From Brevundimonas sp. (lineage in GTDB: Bacteria > Pseudomonadota > Alphaproteobacteria > Caulobacterales > Caulobacteraceae), in NCBI RefSeq assembly GCF_029945885.1, contig NZ_JAQSDK010000002.1:248001-312000 (forward strand): a DNA stretch of 64,000 nucleotides, given 5' to 3'. The notes below the pieces were generated by a model that did not search any database, was not told the origin of the DNA, and saw nothing but the letters and a program-made list of their open reading frames with translations. Position numbers and translations under genes: made by a program. Shown piece after piece: positions 40,768 to 50,973 of this stretch. Each line of letters opens with the position of its first letter. The stretch's first letter is position 1.

Positions 40768-40798
40768 AGGACCTGATCGCGGTTCGGGATCAGGTCCT
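40768..40798. terminator. Hairpin terminator candidate
   Basis: AGGACCTGATC-N9-GATCAGGTCCT perfect 11-bp stem at the 3' end of the minus-strand CDS. Confidence 0.65.
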
Positions 40799-40804
40799 GA
40801 ATCC

Positions 40805-41116
40805 TCAGCTCGCGGTCGTTTCAGCGTCCGCGGCAATCTTCTTCTTGGCCGGGGCGCGCTTCTTGGGCGCAGCCTTGACCACGGGCTCGGCACCATCGAC
40901 GGCGGCGACAACCTTCTTCTTGGCGGGGGCGCGCTTCTTGGCGGGCGGCTTGGCGGCGATACGGGCCGCGAATTCGGCTTCGATCATCGGCAGGATGTCA
41001 GTGGCGGAAGCGATCTGGCCTGCCGTGCCGCGGACCAGCAGACGTTCCGCATTGGCGCGGAGGGTCTTCAGGTCGGCGTCGGGCATCGCCGGTATCATCT
41101 CGGACAGAGGCGTCAT
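40805..41116 (-). CDS. Small protein with Lys/Ala/Pro-rich C-terminal tail
   Basis: Two copies of KKRAPAKKK in the tail; predicted helical N-terminus. Confidence 0.65.
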   Translation of the reverse strand: MTPLSEMIPAMPDADLKTLRANAERLLVRGTAGQIASATDILPMIEAEFAARIAAKPPAKKRAPAKKKVVAAVDGAEPVVKAAPKKRAPAKKKIAADAETTAS

Positions 41117-41207
41117 CGGCGTACTCCATGGAAAAACAGCTTCAGGGCCGGCGCGTGAAGCACCGGCCCGTCAGCCCGGATGGCGGCCTGGGCCGCCGAT
41201 ACCTGAT

Positions 41208-41420
41208 CTACTCAGCAGCCTTGAGCTGCGTAGCCGATTCCTTGCCCGTCTTGCGGTCGCGCTCGACTTCGAAGGAGATCTTCTGGCCTTCGTCGAGGCT
41301 GTTCAGCTCGGAGACCTCGACAGCGGTGACGTGCACGAAAACGTCCTTGCCGCCGTCATCCGGCTGGATGAAGCCGTAGCCTTTAGTGGAATTGTACCAT
41401 TTTACAGTGCCGGTAGCCAT
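41208..41420 (-). CDS. Cold-shock protein (CspA family)
   Basis: [35 protein letters not shown]. Confidence 0.96.
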   Translation of the reverse strand: MATGTVKWYNSTKGYGFIQPDDGGKDVFVHVTAVEVSELNSLDEGQKISFEVERDRKTGKESATQLKAAE

Positions 41421-41688
41421 TTTCAGGACCTCCGCTAGCGTTGACCGCAGGAAATAGCTCCTGTGCGGCCTGTCGGGTCTGAATGGGATCGGCTTTTTGA
41501 CCTCGGTGCGCGATGCAAAGGGCAGCAGCGTTACGCAGAGAGATCGACAGCTTCTATGTGGGCGCTGTCCGCATCAATAGCAAGGACGACCCGAATTCTT
41601 ATGGATGACGGTGCCTGGATCGGCGCGCGTCATCCGGACGCAAAAATGGCGGCTGCGTCCGTGACACAGCCGCCATTCATAGGTTTAT

Positions 41689-41901
41689 CTAGCCGACAGT
41701 CTTGAGTTGACCGGCCGATTCCTTGCCCGTGCGACGGTCGCTTTCGATCTCGTAGGAGATCTGCTGACCTTCGTTCAGGCCGTTCAGGCCAGCGGCCTCG
41801 ACGGCCGAGATGTGGACGAATACGTCCTTGCCACCGTCATCGGGTTGGACAAAGCCATAGCCCTTGGTGGAGTTGAACCATTTTACAGTGCCGGTAGCCA
41901 T
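41689..41901 (-). CDS. Cold-shock protein (CspA family)
   Basis: [35 protein letters not shown]. Confidence 0.96.
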   Translation of the reverse strand: MATGTVKWFNSTKGYGFVQPDDGGKDVFVHISAVEAAGLNGLNEGQQISYEIESDRRTGKESAGQLKTVG

Positions 41902-42076
41902 TTTCAGGACCTCCGTTAGAATTGGCCGCAGGAAATAGCTCCTGATCGGCCTGTCGGGTCTGAATGGATCGGCTTTAGACCTCGGTGCGGATGCAAAGGG
42001 GTGCAAGAGCGTGACGCAGTGAGATCGACGTTTAGCCTTGTGACGCGCCTTTGGGTCGAATGCAAGGCTCTGGCTG

Positions 42077-42325
42077 TCAGTCCTCGTCGCCGTCCTCATC
42101 GTCGTCATCCGAGGGACCTGCGGCGGCGGTGTCCTCTTCGGAGGGCACATAGTGTTTCTGGCACAGCTTGCGCAGGGCACCGGTCAGGGAGGCCCCGTAC
42201 AGGTTCTCCTGCACGCGCTCGTGACCTTCGGCCTGCAGTTTCTGCTTGATGTCGCCGACGGTACGGCAGTCGCCACCCTCGGCCAGCTGATAGGCGCGTT
42301 CGATTGTCGTCGGTCTGAAGCTCAT
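42077..42325 (-). CDS. Conserved hypothetical protein with acidic C-terminus
   Basis: [65 protein letters not shown]. Confidence 0.7.
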   Translation of the reverse strand: MSFRPTTIERAYQLAEGGDCRTVGDIKQKLQAEGHERVQENLYGASLTGALRKLCQKHYVPSEEDTAAAGPSDDDDEDGDED

Positions 42326-42366
42326 GCCCCTAGGGTGGGGGCACAAGCTTCATTTGACCAGCACTA

Positions 42367-43059
42367 TCAGAAGGAGAAGGTGACCTCGCCCACGAGGGCC
42401 GACGCATATTGCGGCCCGGGGACGTTGGCGTCGGTGTCATAGTAGCGAAGGTCGAAGTCCAGATCGCGGGTGACTGCATAGGTCATGCCGGCGTTCCAGC
42501 CCGTGTAGTCGACGCTGTTTTCCTGTTCGCGGCGGCCGATGGCGGCGGTGCCCGACAGTTTGTTGGTGAAATCCCAGCCGACCCGGCCCTCGACCCAGGT
42601 CCAGGCCTTGGACGAGCCGGTGCTGTCGGGCGAATACTGCACCGTCAGACGGGCCTTGGCCGGACCGATCGAGCGCGAGATCTTGCCGGTGAACTCCCAG
42701 GAATCGGCGTCATAGCCGTCGATCGCGTCGACCTGCCATTTGTATTTGGCGTTCAGGTCGACGTCGAAGCCGGCGATCTCGGGGCGGATGCCGGCGTCGA
42801 CCGCGGCTTCCAGGTCTGATCCGCTGGAGCTGCGGATCGTCTGGAACGAGGGGCCGGCGTAGAAAAAGCCGCTGGCATTGGTCCAGCGGGCCTCGCCGAA
42901 GGCATAGGCATCGCCGTCAGACTTGGAGGCGTCCTTGGAGCGGTTGTCCGTTCCCGCGCCGACCGCGAAGGACCAGGAACCCGCGGCGGGGGCCTCCTGG
43001 GCATGGGCGACAGCGGGCAGGGCCAGGGCAGCGACGGCAGCGATCATCAGGGCACGCAT
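42367..43059 (-). CDS. Putative outer-membrane beta-barrel (TorF-like) protein
   Basis: Signal peptide; alternating beta-strand pattern; C-terminal phenylalanine (..LVGEVTFSF). Confidence 0.78.
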   Translation of the reverse strand: MRALMIAAVAALALPAVAHAQEAPAAGSWSFAVGAGTDNRSKDASKSDGDAYAFGEARWTNASGFFYAGPSFQTIRSSSGSDLEAAVDAGIRPEIAGFDVDLNAKYKWQVDAIDGYDADSWEFTGKISRSIGPAKARLTVQYSPDSTGSSKAWTWVEGRVGWDFTNKLSGTAAIGRREQENSVDYTGWNAGMTYAVTRDLDFDLRYYDTDANVPGPQYASALVGEVTFSF

Positions 43060-43091
43060 AATTATTCACCTCGTTGTCAACGAGGCGCCGT

Positions 43092-44018
43092 CTAACCCCA
43101 GTTCTTGACGAATTTATCACGGGCGGACGACATTTCGTCCGCCGTCCGACGAACAAGCTCTGCCGTCGGCATGATGTCATGCACCGCGGCCGAGCCCTGG
43201 CCCGCCGACCAGACGGTCTTCCAGGCCTTGGCCTCGTCGGCCATGTCCAGCTTGTGCTCGGGCAGGGATTTGGGGTCGATGCCGTTGGCGATCAGGGACG
43301 GCGTCAGGAAATTGGCCGGGATGCCGGACACGGCGGCCGTGTAGGTGATGTCGGACGCCCCGGCGTCGACGATCATCTGCTTGTACTCGGCCTGGGCCAT
43401 CGATTCGGTCGTCGAGATGAAGCGGGTGCCCATATAGGCGAAGTCGGCCCCCATCATCAGGGCGGCAGCGACGTCGGAGCCCGTCGACAGGCAGCCCGAC
43501 AGGATGATGGTGCCGTCGAAGAAGGACCGCACCTCGTTGACCAGGGCGAACGGATTGACCACGCCGGCATGGCCGCCGGCCCCGTTGGCGACGAGGATCA
43601 GGCCGTCCACGCCGGCCTGGGCCGCCTTGCGGGCGTGGCGGACATTGGCGATGTCGTGGAAGACCACCCCGCCATAGCCGTGCACCGCCTCGACCACGTC
43701 GCGCACCGCCCCGAGGGAGGTGATGATCAGCGGCACCTTCTCCTCGACCGAGACCATCATGTCGGCCATCAGCCGCGGATTGGTCGGGTGGACGATGTGG
43801 TTGACGCCGAAGGCCGCGGCGTCGGGGTTCAGCCGCCCCTTGATCTCCTGGACCCAGTCCCGATAGCCCTCGGTGGTGCGCTGGTTCAGCGACGGGAAGG
43901 TGCCGATGACCCCGGCGTTGCACGCCGCGACCACCAGGTCGGGCCCGGACACCAGGAACATCGGCGCGGCGATGACCGGCAGTTTCAGACCGGTTTGCAG
44001 TGATGCCGGAATAGCCAT
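43092..44018 (-). CDS. Nitronate monooxygenase (2-nitropropane dioxygenase family)
   Basis: LPVIAAPMFLVSGPDLVVAACNAGVIGTFPSLN, ANGAGGHAG, GADFAYMGTRFI. Confidence 0.92.
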   Translation of the reverse strand: MAIPASLQTGLKLPVIAAPMFLVSGPDLVVAACNAGVIGTFPSLNQRTTEGYRDWVQEIKGRLNPDAAAFGVNHIVHPTNPRLMADMMVSVEEKVPLIITSLGAVRDVVEAVHGYGGVVFHDIANVRHARKAAQAGVDGLILVANGAGGHAGVVNPFALVNEVRSFFDGTIILSGCLSTGSDVAAALMMGADFAYMGTRFISTTESMAQAEYKQMIVDAGASDITYTAAVSGIPANFLTPSLIANGIDPKSLPEHKLDMADEAKAWKTVWSAGQGSAAVHDIMPTAELVRRTADEMSSARDKFVKNWG

Positions 44019-44086
44019 GATGTTTCCCCGTTTTGTTTCACAACGGATAGCGGGCTGTCGCGGCGGAAGGCAAATCCGAAAAACAC

Positions 44087-44120
44087 AGTCCACTGGGTCC
44101 ACTGGGTCCACTGAGTCCGC
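44087..44120. repeat. 9-bp tandem repeat (AGTCCACTG/GGTCCACTG)
   Basis: AGTCCACTG GGTCCACTG GGTCCACTG AGTCCGC. Confidence 0.8.
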
Positions 44121-44234
44121 TTCCCGTCGGTTCCATGAGGCGGATCATGGCACCGATACACGGCAAGCGCGGTCGCAGGGGCGGGGATAGGACCGGCTAT
44201 TTCCCCGGCGCGGGACGGCGGAATCGTCATGGAT

Positions 44235-44272
44235 TTACCCGGGTAATAATGCCGTGTATATGACCCGGGTAA
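44235..44272. promoter_or_regulatory. Pair of ACCCGGGT palindromes upstream of GIY-YIG gene
   Basis: TTACCCGGGTAA (44235-44246) and TGACCCGGGTAA (44261-44272), 26 bp centre to centre. Confidence 0.6.
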
Positions 44273-44285
44273 AATGGAGAGCGCC

Positions 44286-44621
44286 ATGACGGCCCCGGAC
44301 CGCAAAGCCCTGATTGCCGCCTACAAGCGGTGCCCGACCATCGCCGGAGTCTATGCGGTGATCTGGACCGCGACCGGGGACACCTGGGTCGGCAGGAGCC
44401 GTCATATCGACACCCAGAAGAACGGCCTGTGGTTCGCCCTGCGGCACGGCACATCGCCGCACCGGTCCCTGCAGGAGGCGTGGAATTCGGGGACGGAAGC
44501 GGATTTCCGCTTTGAGCAGCTGGACCGGTTGCCGGAGGATACCTCGCCCTCGCTGCGCGATCTTGAGCTCAGGGAGCGGGCGGGGCGCTGGATCGCGAGA
44601 CTTGCGGCCCGGTCACTCTAG
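44286..44621 (+). CDS. GIY-YIG-like nuclease family protein
   Basis: CPTIAGVYAVIWTATGDTWVGRSRHIDTQKNGLWFALRHG. Confidence 0.75.
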   Translation: MTAPDRKALIAAYKRCPTIAGVYAVIWTATGDTWVGRSRHIDTQKNGLWFALRHGTSPHRSLQEAWNSGTEADFRFEQLDRLPEDTSPSLRDLELRERAGRWIARLAARSL

Positions 44622-44727
44622 CGGATCGTGGTCAAGCACCGGCCTTTGAGAATTTCCGTCAGCGCCGTATGTCCCCTCCCACGATCCCTTCGATGGCCCG
44701 ACGCGGCCGATGTTCCAGACTGAAATC

Positions 44728-45189
44728 ATGACCACTGACACCTCGGGCCTGTCCCAACTGGGCCAGCACACCGTCCAGCCCGTCAGCCCCGAGACGGCCC
44801 AGCTGGAAAGGGTGCCCAATCCGCATCCGGACACCCTGTACCTGGCGCGGTTCACCGTGCCGGAGTTCACCAGCCTGTGCCCGGTGACCGGCCAGCCGGA
44901 CTTCGCCCACCTGGTCATCGACTATGCGCCGGGCGACTGGCTGGTCGAGAGCAAGAGCCTGAAACTGTATCTGACCAGTTTCCGCAACCACGGGGCCTTC
45001 CACGAGGACTGCACCGTGGCCATCGGCAAACGGGTCGCTGACCTGTTGCAACCGAAATGGCTGCGCATCGGCGGCTACTGGTATCCGCGCGGCGGCATCC
45101 CGATCGACGTCTTCTGGCAGACCGGCGTCGCCCCCGAGGGCCTGTGGCTGCCGGATCAGGGCGTGCCGACCTATCGCGGGCGGGGGTGA
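44728..45189 (+). CDS. queF: NADPH-dependent 7-cyano-7-deazaguanine reductase
   Basis: [50 protein letters not shown]. Confidence 0.96.
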   Translation: MTTDTSGLSQLGQHTVQPVSPETAQLERVPNPHPDTLYLARFTVPEFTSLCPVTGQPDFAHLVIDYAPGDWLVESKSLKLYLTSFRNHGAFHEDCTVAIGKRVADLLQPKWLRIGGYWYPRGGIPIDVFWQTGVAPEGLWLPDQGVPTYRGRG

Positions 45190-45250
45190 GGGCGGGCACT
45201 CACCAAAATCGCCGATGCCACCGGTTGATCCCACCACCCATAGCGGACAT

Positions 45251-45643
45251 TCAGCGCTCGATCGGCTGGTAGGTGACCTTGACCCCTGCGATGTCGGACT
45301 GCCCGGTGAACACGCGTGCCTGGGCATCGTATCTGACGATCAAGTTTTCATCGTCGATCCAAGCGACCTCAACCCATGGTCCGCCGCCCACACTCTCCTC
45401 AGCGGCCCCATGATTGGCGTCGGCCACGAACGTGTTCCCAGCGGTGGCTGGGCGGACGCCCGACCCCAGCACCGAAACCTGGGTCGAGTGCCCTGTGGTG
45501 GCTCCACAACTCCGATCGAACAAGATTGCGCTGAGGCGGCCATTCGGGGAGCCGGCCTCGGACAAAATGGTGTTCTCACAGCCGCCTGAACAGCCGCTCA
45601 TCGCGATGGCGGCTCCGGCGAAGAGGACCTGTTGCCACATCAT
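45251..45643 (-). CDS. Putative lipoprotein, hypothetical
   Basis: MMWQQVLFAGAAIAMSGCSGGCENTILSEAGSPNGRLSAILFDRSCGATTG. Confidence 0.65.
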   Translation of the reverse strand: MMWQQVLFAGAAIAMSGCSGGCENTILSEAGSPNGRLSAILFDRSCGATTGHSTQVSVLGSGVRPATAGNTFVADANHGAAEESVGGGPWVEVAWIDDENLIVRYDAQARVFTGQSDIAGVKVTYQPIER

Positions 45644-45934
45644 GCCAGCGTGAGCGGCACCGCTGATCGCGTCAATGTCCGCTCGCCTCCCGTAAGCGAC
45701 GGTCGGCTCCCGACCCGAGGCGGACGTCTGCGTGGACGGGTCGAACGATCGCTTCTGACTCCACCAGGTCTTCCGGAATGTCCGCTCTTGGGCGATCAGA
45801 GCCGGCACCCGTTTGGTGATGTTGGGGCCTCCAGGATCGTGACGCCGTGTAAGGTGACGAGGTTGTGCACGTCACTGGCTCGGCAACAGACGTGGGTGCT
45901 ACCCGAAGGCAGGATGTCGTCGAGCAGGTCGTTG

Positions 45935-48439
45935 TCAGGCGGCCACTGGAAAAGACGGCGTTAGGGCGGTTGCCCCGGCCACGGCCTTCAGCAGCGCATC
46001 GGGGCGGATCGGTTTGCAGAGATGCCCGTCAGCTCCAGAAACCCGTCCGGCTTCGATGTGTTCGCTCTGGGCATTGGCGGTGAGCATCAGCACCGGTGTG
46101 CGCGACCCGTCTATCTCGCGCTCGCGCAAAGCGCGCGTGGCCGCCAGCCCGTCGAGCACCGGCATCTGCATATCCATCAACACGAGGTCGTACTGTCCGG
46201 CCGCAAGGCATTCCAATGCCTTCGCTCCATCGTCCACGACGGTCAGCATGATGCCAGCAGGCTCCAAAATCAGCCGGACGATCTGCTGGTTCACCGGGTG
46301 GTCTTCCGCCAGCAGCACGCGCACGCCCTTGAGGTCGCGCATGATGGGCTCCGCCGCCGGTCGCTCGTGATGCTCTTCTGCCTCGCCGCGCAGCAGCGGA
46401 AGGTCGAGAGCAAACCTGCTGCCTACCCCAGGCGCGGATGTGGCCTCTGCGACGCCGCCCATCAGATCGGCGAATGCCGCGACGATCGAGAGCCCCAGGC
46501 CCGTGCCACCGAATTGGCGGGTGATGGATTCGTCCGCCTGTTCAAAGCGGCGGAAAAGTCTGGCGGCTGTATCCTCGTTAAAGCCCAGCCCGGTGTCCGT
46601 GACTTCAATTCTGAGCCCGAGATGAGACGAACGCGCCGAGATCGTTATCTCGCCGGCGGATGTGAACTTAACGGCGTTGCCGAGGAGATTGGACAACATC
46701 TGACTTAGCCGAACGCTATCGCCGATCCACGAGCCTCGCACATCCATCTCAACCGTCGCCCGCAGTCCAAGCCCCTTGGCCTCCGCAGCCGCCCTGAAGA
46801 GCTCCGTCACGTCATCGACCACAGTCTCCAGATCGAACGAAGCCGCTTCGAGGACCATGCCTCCGGCTTCCAGCTTGGATACATCGAGAACATCACTGAC
46901 GACGCGTTCAAGCACACGGCCCGAGGACACAATCAGGCGCGCCAGTTCATTCGCAACGCGCCCGCGCTGCCGCGCGAGTAGAAGGTCTGCGGTGGCGATG
47001 ATGCCGTTCAGCGGCGTCCGCAACTCGTGGCTCATGTTCGCCAGAAACCGTGACTTGGCCTCATTGGCTGCTTCGAGTTCAGCGGTGCGGACGCGGACCT
47101 TGTCCTCCAGGGATGTCACCAGATCCTCCGCTCTCGCGTCGGCGGCGACCAGGGCGCGAGCGACCACGCCGAATTCATCGGTCCTTTCAGACATGCGGGT
47201 CAGGGCTGCGGCCTGGCGTCTGCCTTGAAGGGGCGCGCTGGAATGAGAAGCGATGACTTCGAGTGGCGAGACCACCCACCGACAGGCGAACCAGTACAAC
47301 AGGCCGCCCTGCAAAACGGCGACCAAGGTGCCAATGAGCAATATCCAAGACGCGGATTTGGCGGCCGCCGCCTCGATGGTTGCTGTTGGCACAATGGACA
47401 ACAGGTGCCAATTCGGCGCGGATACTCGGCCATATGCCACATAGGCCTTGCCGTTCGGCGAGCGGACGACCCCGCTGGCCTGGCCGGCGGCGGTGACGAG
47501 GCTAGCCAGTCCGGTCAAGCCGTACTCCTGCTCGTAGCGGGCGACCACGTCGGGCGATGCGGTCCCGGGCGTCTCAGAGCCGGGGAACGCGACAAGCTCG
47601 CCCCGCGCGTCAACGATCAGATTGATGCCGCCGGTCGGCGCTTGTCCGACGCTTTTCAGCAGTCTCCCGCCCATCTGAAGGGTCGTTCCAAAAGCACCAA
47701 CGTGGCGGCCGTCTATATCTACCGGCGTGTGGCAGCCGGTGGTCAGAGCTGCGCCCGATTGAACATATAAAAGGCGCCTCAACCCGGTGCACAGGGTCCG
47801 GCGCCCGGGGTTCAAGCTCGGCAAGGTCACCCGAACGAGGTCATCGTTCGCGAACGAAAAACTGGCAGGTGCGGTCTCCCGATAGAAGATCAGACGGTCC
47901 GGGCGTGATGGGGCAAATATGAGCAACCGGTCGTCGGGCGTGTAAAAGTAGAAGTTGTCGTTAAAGCCGAGCTGCGCTTCGCCAAATCGCCCCACGACTT
48001 GCCAGGCTGCGATCAACAGTCGTCGCTCGTCCGCGGTGACCTGCTCGCCCCGAGCGACGAATGCTCCCAGACCAAAAACCGGCTCTCCAGTCGCGGACTT
48101 GCTGCCTTCGAAATCCTGCGGACGGCTGCGACGCGTCCCGTCGGCTTGCAAGGGGAATGCCTGCTCAAACGAACGGTCTACTTCGGCCTGAGTGAGGGCT
48201 TGCATTCGGCGGACGAGCGCCGCGCTGGCCTGGTTCTGCAAGCGGGCGGCGTCTTCAAATAGCTGGTTCTCAGTGTTCGCCCGCTCGGCTGCATAGTCGC
48301 TCAGATGGGTCAGTTTCTCGTTGGTCAGTCCCTTGCTGACGATCTGAAAGGTTACGAGAGCAGCGACGATGGTGAAGCCGGCACTCAAGGCGAGCGTGAC
48401 CATCAACAGCTTGCGCGCCAAGGACCAATCTACCCGCAT
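45935..48439 (-). CDS. Membrane hybrid sensor histidine kinase (HisKA-HATPase-REC)
   Basis: SRFLANMSHELRTPLNGIIA; FGGTGLGLSI; RVLLAEDHPVNQQIV..DLVLMDMQMPVLDG. Confidence 0.93.
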   Translation of the reverse strand: MRVDWSLARKLLMVTLALSAGFTIVAALVTFQIVSKGLTNEKLTHLSDYAAERANTENQLFEDAARLQNQASAALVRRMQALTQAEVDRSFEQAFPLQADGTRRSRPQDFEGSKSATGEPVFGLGAFVARGEQVTADERRLLIAAWQVVGRFGEAQLGFNDNFYFYTPDDRLLIFAPSRPDRLIFYRETAPASFSFANDDLVRVTLPSLNPGRRTLCTGLRRLLYVQSGAALTTGCHTPVDIDGRHVGAFGTTLQMGGRLLKSVGQAPTGGINLIVDARGELVAFPGSETPGTASPDVVARYEQEYGLTGLASLVTAAGQASGVVRSPNGKAYVAYGRVSAPNWHLLSIVPTATIEAAAAKSASWILLIGTLVAVLQGGLLYWFACRWVVSPLEVIASHSSAPLQGRRQAAALTRMSERTDEFGVVARALVAADARAEDLVTSLEDKVRVRTAELEAANEAKSRFLANMSHELRTPLNGIIATADLLLARQRGRVANELARLIVSSGRVLERVVSDVLDVSKLEAGGMVLEAASFDLETVVDDVTELFRAAAEAKGLGLRATVEMDVRGSWIGDSVRLSQMLSNLLGNAVKFTSAGEITISARSSHLGLRIEVTDTGLGFNEDTAARLFRRFEQADESITRQFGGTGLGLSIVAAFADLMGGVAEATSAPGVGSRFALDLPLLRGEAEEHHERPAAEPIMRDLKGVRVLLAEDHPVNQQIVRLILEPAGIMLTVVDDGAKALECLAAGQYDLVLMDMQMPVLDGLAATRALREREIDGSRTPVLMLTANAQSEHIEAGRVSGADGHLCKPIRPDALLKAVAGATALTPSFPVAA

Positions 48440-48653
48440 CCAGCTCTCCAGGAACGATCAGGTACCGCCCGCAAGCCCTCAGAATTGCATCAACTAGAGA
48501 ATATTTGATGAGCGCCATCGCCTCGGGTTCGGCCCTCCCGGTGTTGGCAGTGAGCGAACTCCCGGTCCCATTCCAGGGAAGGGCGGTTATGTGCAAGGCG
48601 CACGAAGGGTGATGTTTCGGACGTCTGCTGTTCGGCAGGTCGCTCTGCCTAAT

Positions 48654-50264
48654 TCATCGGGGCATGACCTGGTCGGGCTGGATCCGGGCCGCCAGCGGCA
48701 GGACCAGTTCGAAGACCGCCCCGGCGTCTGACGGCACCAGATCCAGCGTCGCCCCGTTCGCGGCCAGCAGGGCGCGGGCGATCGACAGGCCCAGACCGGC
48801 ACCGCCTTCGCCGCGCCGGGTCGTGAAAAAGGGTTCGAAGATGCGCCGCGCGTCCGCCGGAGCCAGCCCGGGCCCGTCGTCGGTGACGGTCAGGACCCAT
48901 GCATCGGCGGTCGGGCGTGCCTCGATCGTCACCGTCGTGGCCCCGGCCTGAAGACTGTTCTCCAGCAGGGTCGACAGCACCATCTCCAGCGTGGAGGCGG
49001 GCACGGCGACGCGCGGTTCGTGCGCGTCCAGCCGGTTGAGGATGGTCAGCCGGTCCGCTCGCGCGTCCACGGCCCTCATCATCGGCGGCCCGACATCCAC
49101 CGATAGGCCGGCTTCGGGTCGCGCCATGTCCGCCCTCGCGAGATCGAGCAGGCGGGTGACCAGGGACGCCAGGCGGCGGCCGTCGGCGGCGATGTTGGCG
49201 AGGAAGCGGCGACGCTGGTCCGGTTCCATGTCGTCATGGTCCTGCAGCAGTTCGACCGCCCCCTGGATGCCGGCGAGCGGGGTCTTGAATTCATGGCTGA
49301 CGGCGGCGGCGAAATCGCGCAGATAGCGCGACCGGCGGTCGACCGCCCGGGCCATCCGGCCGAAATCCTCATACAGGTCGCGAATCTCCACGGCGGCGGT
49401 GGCCGGGGCGGGCGGCACCTCGCCGCCGCCGCCGGTGGCGACGTCGCGGGCGGCCCGGCTCAGGGCCTCGATCGGGCGGGCGATGCCGCGCGACACCAGC
49501 ACGGCCAGGAAGCCGATCAGGCCCAGGGTGCCGACGATGCCGAGCGCGATCTTGATCCGGTCCTGATAGATGCCGCGGAACAGGGCCCGGGGTGAGCGGG
49601 AGGTCAGGATCACGCCTTCGACCCGGCTGTTCACGACCACCGGCCGGGCGTGGTGGATGCGCAGGGCCGAGGCGCGGCTGAGCCATTCCATCGAATAGCG
49701 CGGGTGGTAGGAATCGTTGCGACGCAGGACCGTGTGCGGCTGCCCCGACAGGGCGGCTCGGACCTCTTCCAGATCGCGCCAGTTGCCGCCTTCCCCGAAG
49801 CCGCGCACCACCGTGCCGTTGCGATCGAGGACGATGATCGAGGCCAGGGTGGTGCGGCTGGTCTCCTCGATCACCGGTCCCAGCCGGGCGGCGACGGCGA
49901 CGGCCGCCGGATCGGGCGGTCGGGACGGCATGACGGTGGCGGGGCGGGCCGGCAGAACCGGATCCGACCCGAGGTCGATGGTCGCCGGCTCCGGCCGGTA
50001 GTAGCCCGGCACGCGGCGACGGGCGGGGTCGAACGGGACCTGCGGGGCTCCGGGCCAGTCGGCCTCGGCCACGGCCGACAGGACCGCCGTCTGGGCGATC
50101 AGCTCCGCCTCGGTCTGGCGTACGAGGGTATTCTCATAGACCCGCAGAAAGATGGCGCTCAGCCCGGGCAGGATGGCCGCGAACATCAGCACCGACAGCA
50201 GGATGGTCCGCAGCCTCAGCGCGGGCCAATGCGCGCGAACGAAGGCACGGGCCCGTGCGATCAC
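48654..50264 (-). CDS. Sensor histidine kinase
   Basis: HAMP-like region; DFAAAVSHEFKTPLAGIQGAVELL; GGAGLGLSIARALL. Confidence 0.92.
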   Translation of the reverse strand: MIARARAFVRAHWPALRLRTILLSVLMFAAILPGLSAIFLRVYENTLVRQTEAELIAQTAVLSAVAEADWPGAPQVPFDPARRRVPGYYRPEPATIDLGSDPVLPARPATVMPSRPPDPAAVAVAARLGPVIEETSRTTLASIIVLDRNGTVVRGFGEGGNWRDLEEVRAALSGQPHTVLRRNDSYHPRYSMEWLSRASALRIHHARPVVVNSRVEGVILTSRSPRALFRGIYQDRIKIALGIVGTLGLIGFLAVLVSRGIARPIEALSRAARDVATGGGGEVPPAPATAAVEIRDLYEDFGRMARAVDRRSRYLRDFAAAVSHEFKTPLAGIQGAVELLQDHDDMEPDQRRRFLANIAADGRRLASLVTRLLDLARADMARPEAGLSVDVGPPMMRAVDARADRLTILNRLDAHEPRVAVPASTLEMVLSTLLENSLQAGATTVTIEARPTADAWVLTVTDDGPGLAPADARRIFEPFFTTRRGEGGAGLGLSIARALLAANGATLDLVPSDAGAVFELVLPLAARIQPDQVMPR

Positions 50265-50971
50265 CCGGCGCTGCCGAGGCAGGGGCCCAGTTGATAGCCG
50301 ACGCCGGGCCGGGTCTCGATCACATCGGCCCCGCCGACCGAGGCGAATTTGGCGCGCAGATTACGGACGTGGCTGTCGATGGTGCGGTCGGTCATGGCGA
50401 AGCCGGGGCCGTGGACGCGGTCGATGATGGCGTCGCGGGTGAAGACCCGGCGCGGGGCGTCGGCCAGGGTGCGGACGATGCTGAACTCCGTCACCGTCAG
50501 GGGCACCTCGACCTCCTGCCAGCGGGCGCGCCAGCCGTCGGCGTCGAGGCTCAGCCCGCCCAGGGCGAAATGACCGGGGGTGGGGGGCGGCGCGGTGCGG
50601 TTGACGCGGCGCAGGATGGCCGCGACCCGGGCCACGACCTCGCGCGGGCTGAACGGCTTGGTCACATAGTCGTCGGCCCCCAGTTCCATGCCCAGGATGC
50701 GGTCGATCTCGTCATCGCGCGACGACAGGAACAGGATGGGCAGGTCGCCCCCGGCGCGGATGCGGCGGCAGGCCTCGATCCCGTCCATGCGCGGCATATT
50801 GATGTCCAGCACCACCAGGTCGGGCCGGTGCCGGGCGATGTCGGCCAGGGCCGCCTCGCCGTCGGCGGCCTCGCGCGTGGCCAGACCGGCCTTCTGCAGG
50901 GCGAAGGTCAGCAGATCGCGAATATGCGGGTCGTCGTCGACCACCAGGACCGTGCATTGCATGATCGCCAT
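50261..50971 (-). CDS. OmpR-family response regulator
   Basis: VLVVDDDPHIRDLLTFALQKAG..LVVLDINMPRMDGIEACRRI..GADDYVTKPFSPREVVARV; C-terminal winged helix. Confidence 0.94.
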   Translation of the reverse strand: MAIMQCTVLVVDDDPHIRDLLTFALQKAGLATREAADGEAALADIARHRPDLVVLDINMPRMDGIEACRRIRAGGDLPILFLSSRDDEIDRILGMELGADDYVTKPFSPREVVARVAAILRRVNRTAPPPTPGHFALGGLSLDADGWRARWQEVEVPLTVTEFSIVRTLADAPRRVFTRDAIIDRVHGPGFAMTDRTIDSHVRNLRAKFASVGGADVIETRPGVGYQLGPCLGSAG

Positions 50972-50973
50972 GT

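Noticed and set aside
44640-44727. Possible preQ1 riboswitch upstream of queF
   Set aside because: No recognisable preQ1 aptamer sequence pattern.
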